A stretch of DNA of 64,000 bases, from assembly GCA_028671895.1 (NCBI GenBank), contig CM053800.1, positions 14,653,886-14,717,885 on the forward strand, written 5' to 3'. The DNA comes from Oenanthe sinensis (lineage: Eukaryota > Streptophyta > Magnoliopsida > Apiales > Apiaceae). The notes under the pieces are model-generated. The model searched no databases. It was not told the origin of the DNA and saw nothing but the letters and a program-made list of their open reading frames with translations. Positions 56,049 to 64,000 of the stretch are shown here, piece after piece (positions within the stretch are counted from its first letter, which is position 1; the number at the start of each line of letters is the position of its first letter). The position numbers were made by a program, and so were the translations under genes.

Positions 56049-56262
56049 GAGAGAAAGATAGAATAAACGATGTAGATGAATAATTCACAGTGAAACAAAA
56101 TGAATTAAACTATTCCCTCTCAATTGCATATACCCTTTAGTGGGACACGTGGCAAGAAATAATTTGAGCAGTAATGAATAGACCAAGTATCAAAATACAG
56201 CAAGTGTATGTGTGCTGTGTAATAATAGGAACCGTCATTCGTGAGACAGCAAGTGTATGTGT
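56049..56262 (-). other. Leader between the internal primer site and the env-like gene of D
   Basis: Non-coding, about 210 bases. It stands in the same relation to the env-like ATG as a retrotransposon leader stands to gag. Confidence 0.6.
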
Positions 56263-56274
56263 GCTCTGATACCA
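56263..56274 (-). other. Second, internal primer binding site in element D
   Basis: The minus strand reads TGGTATCAGAGC, identical to the true site at 63103-63114 and again two bases from an LTR end (56277). Confidence 0.88.
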
Positions 56275-56276
56275 AT

Positions 56277-56348
56277 TGTTTCCCAGAATAATCGATTATG
56301 AACACAAGTATATAGAATGGAATACTGTTTTGTATTATTAATGATCTC
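56277..56348 (-). repeat. 72-base LTR end inside element D
   Basis: TGTTTCCCAGAATAATCG to AATGATCTC is identical by eye to the first 72 plus-strand bases of both D LTRs (the U5 end in element orientation). It breaks off at 56348. It lies between pol and the env-like gene. Confidence 0.92.
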
Positions 56349-56562
56349 AGAATTTACCACTTAATCAGAGTTTACAGATCAGAGTTTATATGAGTTAGAG
56401 TTTAGTATGTACTGTCAGAGTTTACCACATACTCTGACAGAGTTTACCATAAACACTGATAACTTGTGATCAGAGATTAGATGCTTCAATGATCAGAGTT
56501 TGTTCCATTTTCATCAGAGTTTACCCCATACTCTGACCTATACTCTGAGTGTCTGAAACTTG
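56349..56562 (-). repeat. pol-env spacer of D with CAGAGTTT repeats
   Basis: At least nine copies of CAGAGTTT(A/G) plus ACTCTGA words in about 200 bases. This is the repeat family of element D, in mostly opposite orientation to the copies in the LTR. Confidence 0.85.
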
Positions 56563-57522
56563 CTAAGTTGAGCCACTTGTCACCATCCCTAATTCAGAAA
56601 CCAGTCTGTTAAATGTTGCTTCAGGCAAGGGCTTAGTGAATATATCTGCTAATTGTTGATCTGTAGGAACAAAATGTAATTCAATTGTTCCTTCCTCCAC
56701 ATGTTCCCTTATGAAGTGATATCTGATACTGATGTGTTTTGTCAGAGAATGCTGGACTGGATTTCCTATCATTGCAATAGCACTTTGGTTATCACAATAA
56801 ATAGGAATTTTTGAAAATTTCAAACCATAGTCTAACAATTGATTTCTCATCCATAAGATCTGTGCACAGCAGCTTCTAGCAGCTATATATTCAGCCTCTG
56901 CAGTTGATGTTGAAATGGATTTCTGCTTTTTGCTTTGCCATGACCCAAGTCTTCCACCTAAAAATTGACAACTGCCACTTGTGCTTTTCCTGTCAATCTT
57001 GCATCCTGCAAAGTCAGCATCTGAATAGCCTATCAATTTGAAATCAGACTCCCTAGGATACCATAAGCCAAGATAAGCAGTGCCCTTGAGATACCTGAAA
57101 ATCCTTTTCACAGCAATTAAATGAGGTGCTCTTGGATTTGCTTGAAATCTAGCACACAGACATGTGGCAAACATGATGTCTGGTCTACTTGCAGTCAAAT
57201 AAAGTAGAGAACCAATCATTCCTCTATATGCTGTAATATCAACAGGTTCTCCAGTGTCTTGATCATGTTTTGTTGCAGTAGCCATGGGAGTTGTAGCAGA
57301 TGCAGAATCTTGCATTTGAAATTTAGTGAGTAGATTCTTTGTGTATTTAGACTGATTAATGAAAATACCTTCTTCAGTCTGTTTCACTTGTAAACCTAGA
57401 AAATAACTCAATTCTCCTATCATACTCATTTGATACCTGGACTGCATTAGCTTTGAAAATGTTTCACAGAGTTTCTCATTAGTGGAACCAAATATAATAT
57501 AATCAACATATATTTGAACCAA
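56563..57522 (-). pseudogene. RT C-terminus and RNase H of element D
   Basis: Begins at MVQIYVDYIIFGSTNEKLC. The catalytic motif is YVDY (57499-57510) where the family has YVDD, so the second catalytic Asp is Tyr. RNase H keeps YSDADFAGCKIDRKSTSGSC, TAEAEYIAAR and CDNQSAIAM, and the end is complete (IADIFTKPL ... SELGM). It is separated from the first half of RT by a one-base frameshift near 57520. Confidence 0.9.
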
Positions 57523-57950
57523 TAATAATCCTTACCTTGAGTTCTATAAAACAAGGTTTTATCAATTGTTCCTTTAGTGAAACCATTTTCAAGTAAGAAT
57601 AGAGCCAGAGTTTCATACGAGCCCATTGGTGCTTGCTTTAGTCCATATAGAGCTTTATCCAGTCTGTAGACATGATTTGGATATTTTGTATTGACAAAGC
57701 CAGGTGGTTGTTCAACATAGACTTCTTCTTCAAGTTCACCATTTAAAAATGCACTTTTAACATCCATCTGGTAGACCTTGAATTTCTTATGAGCAGCATA
57801 AGCAAGAAAAATTCTGATTGCCTCAATTCTAGCTACAGGTGCATAGGTTTCATCATAATCAATCCCCTCCTGTTGAGAATAACCTTTGGCCACCAGTCTT
57901 GCTTTGTTTCTTGTAATTATTCCATCAGAGTCTGTCTTGTTTCTGAATAC
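57447..57950 (-). pseudogene. RT N-terminal part of element D
   Basis: MAKGYSQQEGIDYDETYAPV, then QMDVKSAFLNGELEEEVYVE and a normal palm up to TIDKTLFYRTQGKD, after which the frame slips (ends KHFQS). In front, TGG of the conserved GTKWVFRNK has become TGA (IVGTK-stop-VFRNK, near 57950). Confidence 0.88.
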
Positions 57951-59768
57951 TCATTTTGTGCCAACAATAGATCTGTTCTTTGGCCTTGGAACTAGGGTCC
58001 AAACTTCATTCCTTTCAAACTCATTCAATTCTTCCTGCATTGCAGTAATCCAATCTGCATCTTTTAAAGCATCTTCAACCTTCTTTGGTTCTGTTTGCGA
58101 AAGAAAACTATGAAATAGACATTCATTCTGAGTAGCTTTTCTTGTTTTTATTCCACTTTCCAGATCACCTATAATTAAATCAGGTGTGTGATCTTTGGTC
58201 CATTTCCTTGGATGTGGAAAGTTTCTTGAACTAGATGCTCCCCCATGATCTGTGCCTTCATAGAATGATCCTTCTGTAAATGCTGATCCTTCTCCTGAAG
58301 ATGTGTTTCCATCAGTGTTTGATGACTCAGAGTTTAGGTACTCAGAGTTTGAATGATCAGAGTTTAGGGTTTCAGAGTTTGTGTTGTTCAGAGTTTGGTC
58401 AGACTCTGATATTTCAATTACTGTGTTTTGATCTCCAATGTTAGTACTTGATTGATGTTGCTCCCCCTCAACATGTGCAGAATCTTCAATTTCTGTTTCA
58501 ATCAATTCTGAATCAGAGTTTAAAGAATCAGAGATTACCTTACCAGAGTTTAGTTGAACAGAGTTTATTTTCTGGAGTTCATTATCAAATCTTAGAGTTT
58601 CTTGTGCATCTTTATCATGTAACCTAGCTATCTTCCCTTCATCAAAAGAGACATTAATTGATTCCATGACCGTCCTTGTCCTTAAATTGAATATTTTTAA
58701 TGCCCTTGAAGAGGTTTTAGAAGTTGTTGCATATCCAATAAAAATTCCTTCATCTGCTTTAAGTTCAAACTTCTTCAATTGTTCAGGATGTGTTTTGAGA
58801 ATAAAACACTTGCATCCAAAGATGTGAAAGTACTTGACATTTGGCTTTCTTCCTTTCAAAGATTCATATGGAGTCATTCCATGTTTGTTTATTAAAGAAC
58901 AATTCTGAGTAATGCATGCAGTGTTCACAGCTTCTGCCCAAAAATAAGTAGGTAGCTTTGCTCCTTCTAGCATTGTTCTAGCAGCTTCTATTAAAGTTCT
59001 GTTCTTTCTTTCAACTACACCATTTTGTTGAGGTGTGCCAGGTGCTGAGAATTGGTGAGTAATACCTTTTGTTGAGCAGAATTCCTCCATTGTTGAGTTC
59101 TTAAACTCTGTTCCATTGTCACTCCTTAAATTCTTTACTTTGTGAGTTGATCCATTCTCAATCATTGCAATATGATCAATGATTGTTTCTGCAGTTTCAT
59201 CCTTCTTGTGCAAAAAGTACACCCAAGTAAATCTAGTGAAATCATCAACTATTACCAGAGTGTATTTCTTCTTTCCAATGGACATGATATTGACTGGACC
59301 AAATAAGTCAAGATGCAATAGATGAAAAGGTTGATCAATTAAATTTTCAGTTTTGCTCTTGAAAGATGTCTTCTTTTGTTTGGCCTTTTGACATGAATCA
59401 CAGAGTCCATCAGGATGAAATTGAACTTTTGGAAGACCTCTAACTAGGTCCTTCTTTATCAATTCATTAATGTTTCCAAAGTTCAGGTGACACAACTTTT
59501 TGTGCCAATTCCAGCTTTCCATTGGTGATGCCTTTCCAAGTAGACCGGTTAAGGAACCATTAGAATTAATATCCAAGCTAGCTTCAAATAAATTGTTATG
59601 TCTGTGGCCAATAAGAACTATTTTTCCATTTTTCTTGCTTTTCACTTCACAATGAGTTCCATGAAATTCCACAGAATAATCTTTGTCTGTCATTTGACTC
59701 ACACTTAGCAGATTATGTTTGAGTCCTTCAACCAGAGCTACTTTTTCAATGATGACATTTCCAATCAC
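57951..59768 (-). pseudogene. Integrase and linker of element D
   Basis: From the protease C-terminus (MIGNVIIEKVALVEGLKHNL) through the zinc region (WHKKLCHLNF ... CDSCQKAKQKK) and the integrase core with acidic residues in LLHLDLFGPVN, LRSDNGTEFKN and QNGVVERKN. The linker 58200-58580 is full of NSD/NSE/NSG, encoded by the element's CAGAGTTT word, and has two GGGGGAG words (58237-58247, 58458-58468). It ends in the first RT residues before the TGA. Confidence 0.9.
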
Positions 59769-59921
59769 TATGTTGCCATATCCCAGTGTTCTTCATATGT
59801 TGCCATCTCCATAAGATACTGCTGGGCCAGCCTTCTCCTCAAACTCTGAAAGCAGGGATTTATTTCCAGTCATATGTGCAGAACATCCACTATTAATCAC
59901 TAGAATGTTCTTCCTGTTTCC
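59769..59921 (-). pseudogene. Protease of element D with lost catalytic Asp
   Basis: Reads ILVINSGCSAHMTGNKSLLS. The family motif DSGCSRHMTG is changed to NSG (Asn codon 59892-59894). A TGA follows in GDGNI-stop-RTLGYG before the integrase frame opens. Confidence 0.82.
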
Positions 59922-59962
59922 CTGCAATCAGTAAATGCAATTTAATTAGTAGTTATGGGGAC
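59922..59962 (-). other. GT...CAG|G segment at gag-pol junction of D (41 nt)
   Basis: Starts at the GT after Trp in LVWVPITTN-stop, contains ACTACTAAT (branch-point-like) and ends GATTGCAG before GGAAACAGG in the protease frame. Confidence 0.45.
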
Positions 59963-61258
59963 CCAAACTAGTTTGGGTCCTTTCTTTGAAAACTTGTTAA
60001 CTTTTGCAGCAGAAGTTCTTTTGTCAGAGTTTGTGTTAACAGAGTTTACATGATCAGACTTAGCATTTACAGAGTTTGTACTGTCAGAGTTTACACTCCT
60101 TTTATCAGTCTTTATCACATATTTTTACTTGACAGTATGTTTTGGAGAATTACTCATTTGAGGTTGTGGTTTGTAAGAATTGTAATACAAATTATGATAA
60201 TCTTTGCATTTATAAATAGAATGCCATAAACTACCACAGTGAAAACAGGGATTTGATCTTGTTTATTTTCTAGCCTCAAACCCAGGTTTTTCAGGTTCTT
60301 TCTTTTTCTTTTGTTTGCAGTCAATAGCAAGATGATTAGAATTACCACAAGTAAAACAGGTTTTCCTAGGAGCATCAGGGATATTCATGTAGTTATTCTC
60401 CTTAGTAATTCCTACTTTTCTATTCCTATTTCTTTTCACCTTTTTAGTTTTATTAGTGACTGCCTTCAACTTTTCTTTAAGTTGCTTCTGTGAAAGTAAT
60501 CCTATATTTATCTTTTTAGAATCTGGCACACCATTGTTTTTAGAGCATTCAGGGAGAGTTTTCTTATAATCATTAGCTCTAACAAACTTCACAGGTTTAG
60601 TCAATGTTCCTTTTGTGTGTGAATTAGTGTGAAATTCTTTATCTGATTCATAACCTAGGGCAGATGTCCAGTTCTTTTCAGAAAGCATTTGTTGGACCTT
60701 CTTACCAGAGTTTGTCCAAACTCTGAAGGTCTCTTTTTCCTTAGCTATCTCAGTTTTCAAATATGTGACTTGTATTTCCAACTGAGTTTGCATGTGTATA
60801 GCATTCTCACAGTCTTTCTTAAAGCTAAGCATGTGTACAAGTTCAGTTTCAAGAAAGTCATTCCTAGCATTCAGAGTCTGTATCTCAGATTTTAATCTTT
60901 CATTCTCAAGAGATTGTGACTTAAAGCTAACATGTAGATTTCTAAGAAAAGACTTTAATTCATGAATATCTTCAGTATCAAAAGTGAAAACAGAGTTTGG
61001 TACCTTTTCAGAGTTTAAGATGGGAGACTCAGAGTTTGCCATGAGAGCATAGTTAGTTTCTTCTTCTGAGTCTGAGGAATCCATCCAATCTTTCTTTGAT
61101 ATGATGAGAGCTTTCCCAGATTCCTTGCTTCTGCACTCAGTAGCAAAATGTCCCATCTTGTTGCACTTGTAACACTTAACTTTTGATTTATCAAGAGTTT
61201 TTGATTTTCCATCTCTATCTTCTCTTTTTCTGAATCTGTCTTTCTTGTCTGACTCACT
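59963..61258 (-). pseudogene. gag C-terminal half of element D
   Basis: Knuckle CYKCNKMGHFATEC, a coiled coil (LKSFLRNLHVSFKSQSLENE), a second cluster CFTCGNSNHLAIDC, a TAA after GFEARK (60265-60263), a third cluster CFHCGSLWHSIYKC, NSD-type repeats and the end WVPITTN. The main open block is 60263-61156. It is in frame with the gag fold upstream across the TAA of KKIKK-stop (61282-61280). Confidence 0.85.
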
Positions 61259-62130
61259 ATGCTTCTTCTGATAGTTTCCTTACTTCTTAATTTTTTTGTA
61301 TTTCTTGAAGCTTTTGACAAACATAGCAAACATCTCCATCATGTCAGAGTCTGAAGAATTATCAGAGTTTTCATCAGAGTTTGCCTCAAACTCTGATTCA
61401 CTGCTTTCTTTGATTACAACTTTTCCTTTTCTTGTTGAGGCTTTAAGGACTTTTTCTGTAGGTTCTTCAATCTGGGCCTCAACATTTAAAGCAATGGATT
61501 TTGCCTTGCTACTTTTTCTATTTCTTCTTTGCTGTAACTCCAGATCATGAGTTTTCAATTTGCCATAAACTTCATCTAATGACATCTCATCTAAATCCGC
61601 CCTGTCTCTAATCAAGGATGTTTGCAGATCCCATTCTTCTGGAAGAGCCCTCAGAAATTTGGTGTTTGAATCTTCATTGTCATACACTTTATCCACCAAA
61701 GCCAAGTTGTTCAACAGAGTTAGAAATCTGTCATAAATATCTGTGAGGGACTCATTCTGCTTAGCCTTAAAGTATTCATACTCTTGGATTAGAACAGATC
61801 TTCTATTTTTCTTTATCTCCTTGGTTCCTTGACATTGAACCTCCAGTGCATCCCAGATTTCTTTGGCAGTTTTGCATGCTATTACCCTGTTGGACATTAC
61901 AGAGTCAAGACTATTATGCAAAATATTTCTTACCTTTGCATCTTTCAAGACTTCCTGTTTTTCTTCATTGGTCCATTCTTTCTTGTCCTTTAAGGTGTAA
62001 TACTCAGGGATTTGTCTTCCTTCCACAATCGTAGATGGCACTAGTTTGGTTGGTAGATACTGTCCTGTATGAATTATGTCCAAATAATCAGGATCAGTTG
62101 CTTCCAAGAACATCATCATCTTCACCCTCC
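61259..62130 (-). repeat. Second copy of an 872 bp tandem duplication in gag of D
   Basis: Identical by eye to 62131-63002, with three bases of shared sequence (ATG) at the junction. It encodes 281 gag codons (61280-62125) that repeat the fold a second time. Confidence 0.93.
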
Positions 62131-63002
62131 ATGCTTCTTCTGATAGTTTCCTTACTTCTTAATTTTTTTGTATTTCTTGAAGCTTTTGACAAACATAGCA
62201 AACATCTCCATCATGTCAGAGTCTGAAGAATTATCAGAGTTTTCATCAGAGTTTGCCTCAAACTCTGATTCACTGCTTTCTTTGATTACAACTTTTCCTT
62301 TTCTTGTTGAGGCTTTAAGGACTTTTTCTGTAGGTTCTTCAATCTGGGCCTCAACATTTAAAGCAATGGATTTTGCCTTGCTACTTTTTCTATTTCTTCT
62401 TTGCTGTAACTCCAGATCATGAGTTTTCAATTTGCCATAAACTTCATCTAATGACATCTCATCTAAATCCGCCCTGTCTCTAATCAAGGATGTTTGCAGA
62501 TCCCATTCTTCTGGAAGAGCCCTCAGAAATTTGGTGTTTGAATCTTCATTGTCATACACTTTATCCACCAAAGCCAAGTTGTTCAACAGAGTTAGAAATC
62601 TGTCATAAATATCTGTGAGGGACTCATTCTGCTTAGCCTTAAAGTATTCATACTCTTGGATTAGAACAGATCTTCTATTTTTCTTTATCTCCTTGGTTCC
62701 TTGACATTGAACCTCCAGTGCATCCCAGATTTCTTTGGCAGTTTTGCATGCTATTACCCTGTTGGACATTACAGAGTCAAGACTATTATGCAAAATATTT
62801 CTTACCTTTGCATCTTTCAAGACTTCCTGTTTTTCTTCATTGGTCCATTCTTTCTTGTCCTTTAAGGTGTAATACTCAGGGATTTGTCTTCCTTCCACAA
62901 TCGTAGATGGCACTAGTTTGGTTGGTAGATACTGTCCTGTATGAATTATGTCCAAATAATCAGGATCAGTTGCTTCCAAGAACATCATCATCTTCACCCT
63001 CC
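62131..63002 (-). repeat. First copy of the 872 bp tandem duplication in gag of D
   Basis: Together with 63003-63066 it makes the normal gag N-terminal part. The identity of the two copies means the duplication is younger than the element's insertion, or is an assembly error. Confidence 0.93.
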
Positions 63003-63066
63003 ATGTAGGATATTCAGCCTTCTTCAATATAGGGATCCTGATGCTTTCATACTTGTTACCAGACAT
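62152..63066 (-). pseudogene. gag N-terminal part of element D (304 codons)
   Basis: Starts MSGNKYESIRIPILKKAEYP. Gag fold with IWDALEVQCQGTKEIKKNRR and SVLIQEYEYFKAKQNESLTD, then an acidic Ser stretch, ending KKYKKIKK-stop. The stop is TAA in a Lys run; the same stop is in the duplicate copy, so it predates the duplication. Confidence 0.88.
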
Positions 63067-63102
63067 GATTATTTGATCTTTTTAAGTCGTAATTAACTGC
63101 CT

Positions 63103-63114
63103 GCTCTGATACCA
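63103..63114 (-). other. Primer binding site of element D
   Basis: TGGTATCAGAGC on the minus strand, two bases from the 5' LTR. Confidence 0.95.
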
Positions 63115-63116
63115 AT

Positions 63117-63611
63117 TGTTTCCCAGAATAATCGATTATGAACACAAGTATATAGAATGGAATACTGTTTTGTATTATTAATGATCTCGAATACAAAACT
63201 CTCTCAAGAAAATAATGTTCTTAAGAGCTGCTAGGTTATATAACTATTGCTTAATGAATTCAACATTGAATTATAACCTATCTCTGTGTTTATATAGACA
63301 CAGCTACAAATACAATTATAAAACAGATTATGATAAGAATAGCTTTAATAAGGTAATTAGACTTGCACTTGAATTCCTTCTTACTATCCAAATCAGACTC
63401 TGATTTGTCTGTTTCCTTTTTTGGTAGACTCTGAAGCTAAACTCTGTCGATCTGTCATTCTCTGATTTGAGTATTCTCTGTTAGAGTAAACTATGATTGA
63501 GTATTCTCTGATAGAGTAAACTCTGACCGACAACTTCCTTAAACTCTGATGACGTCAGCATAAACTCTGTTTAGTATTCTTTGACAATCATCAGTGTTTG
63601 CATTCCTAACA
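63117..63611 (-). repeat. 5' LTR of element D (495 bp)
   Basis: Same length as 50882-51376, with about eight substitutions. TATA at 63289-63296 (minus). CTCTGA words at about 63400-63590. Outer end CCTAACA is followed by TCAAG (63612-63616). Confidence 0.95.
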
Positions 63612-63616
63612 TCAAG

Positions 63617-64000
63617 TATTACTTATGTTGCGCCTTCACAGTGGTTACACTGTGTTGGCGCCACATAGATTAACTGTAACTAGTAACAAAATTTTTAAGT
63701 GGTAAGTTGCGCTTATACAGTGAGTTAGCTGTATAGGCGCCACTTGGTACTTAGATGATTTTTCAAGTGATTTCAAATTTAGTTACTAATTAATAATAAT
63801 ATTCATGAATAACTAGAATAATTAATCAATTAATAATTAATTATTCAAAAATATTATTTTCACAAAATATTCATTAATAACAATAATAACATTAATTGTT
63901 AAAATTATTATTATAAATAAATTATGCTTCTTATTATTTTACTTTTATTTTAAATAAGAGAATAAATATAAATATTCATTCTATTTATTTAAAATAATTT
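63617..64000 (-). repeat. pol-env spacer of C, last visible part, with two GCGCC hairpins
   Basis: Hairpins at 63627-63664 and 63706-63743. The remainder is very AT-rich with ATTAATAAT words and no frame. Pol of C should follow beyond the window. Confidence 0.8.

Larger units (their letters stand above)
50882..63611 (-). mobile_element. Element D: Sirevirus-type element with both LTRs
   Basis: Minus strand: 5' LTR 63117-63611, primer site, gag (with an 872 bp tandem duplication), protease, integrase, RT-RNase H, a spacer with CAGAGTTT repeats, a second primer site with an LTR end, env-like frame, polypurine tract, 3' LTR 50882-51376. The target duplication is TCAAG at both ends (50877-50881, 63612-63616). 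Pol is dead: protease DSG to NSG, RT YVDD to YVDY, two nonsense codons, a frameshift. The LTRs differ at about eight of 495 positions by eye. Confidence 0.95.
17151..64000 (-). mobile_element. Element C: Sirevirus-type element, 3' half visible, split by B and D
   Basis: Its own sequence is 17151-23334, 50634-50881 and 63617-64000. Elements B and D occupy the gaps, each with a 5 bp target duplication. Visible parts, read 5' to 3' on the minus strand, are the pol-env spacer with hairpin repeats, an env-like frame of about 1,400 codons, the polypurine tract and the 3' LTR. Pol, gag and the 5' LTR lie beyond the right edge. The left target-site flank is AAGCA (17146-17150) in the A' relic. Confidence 0.85.

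Overview
The window is plant nuclear DNA, very probably from a dicot with a large, repeat-rich genome. It consists almost entirely of LTR retrotransposons nested inside one another, and I see no host gene, tRNA or rRNA. Most elements are Ty1/copia of the Sirevirus (SIRE/Maximus) type. Evidence for this is the tRNA-iMet primer site TGGTATCAGAGC, the polypurine tract AGGGGGAGAT, gag with CCHC knuckles and a coiled coil, the order PR-INT-RT-RNase H, and a long extra 'env-like' reading frame after pol. One element is a Ty3/gypsy derivative of the Tat type. The species cannot be read from the sequence.

Layout from left to right. 1-8190 is element A, on the minus strand, with its 3' end outside the window. 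It sits in a 1.3 kb AT-rich tandem array (8191-9465). That array and further arrays (9768-11395) precede a pol-deleted gypsy element on the minus strand, whose 5' LTR is 14400-15011. The gypsy element lies in an old plus-strand relative of A (15012-17150, called A'). Element C (minus strand) starts at 17151 and runs past the right edge, but is split twice. Element B (plus strand, 23335-50628, target duplication GTATG) is inserted in C. Element D (minus strand, 50882-63611, duplication TCAAG) is also inserted in C, only about 245 bases of C away. Element E (minus strand, 34198-46733, duplication CTGGA) is inserted in the env-like gene of B. C resumes at 63617-64000.

Functionally, gag supplies the particle protein, pol supplies protease, integrase, reverse transcriptase and RNase H, and the LTRs supply promoter and terminator. 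Every copy is defective: in-frame stops, frameshifts, lost catalytic residues (protease DSG to NSG in D and in the gypsy element; reverse transcriptase YVDD to YVDY in D), or internal deletions. E is the most decayed inside although its LTRs are still nearly identical.

The points most worth a second look are these. (1) Each Sirevirus family carries its own palindromic short repeat in two places, the LTR and the pol-env spacer, while the LTR backbone around it is shared between families. (2) The env-like frame is one continuous frame of about 1,380-1,520 codons in B, C and D, broken only by TAA codons. (3) D has a 72-base LTR end plus a primer site directly upstream of its env-like gene. (4) A GT...CAG segment of 35-41 bases at every gag-pol junction would, if removed, put gag and pol in one frame. 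(5) Copies of the polypurine-tract core lie in the INT-RT linker, as a central polypurine tract would.
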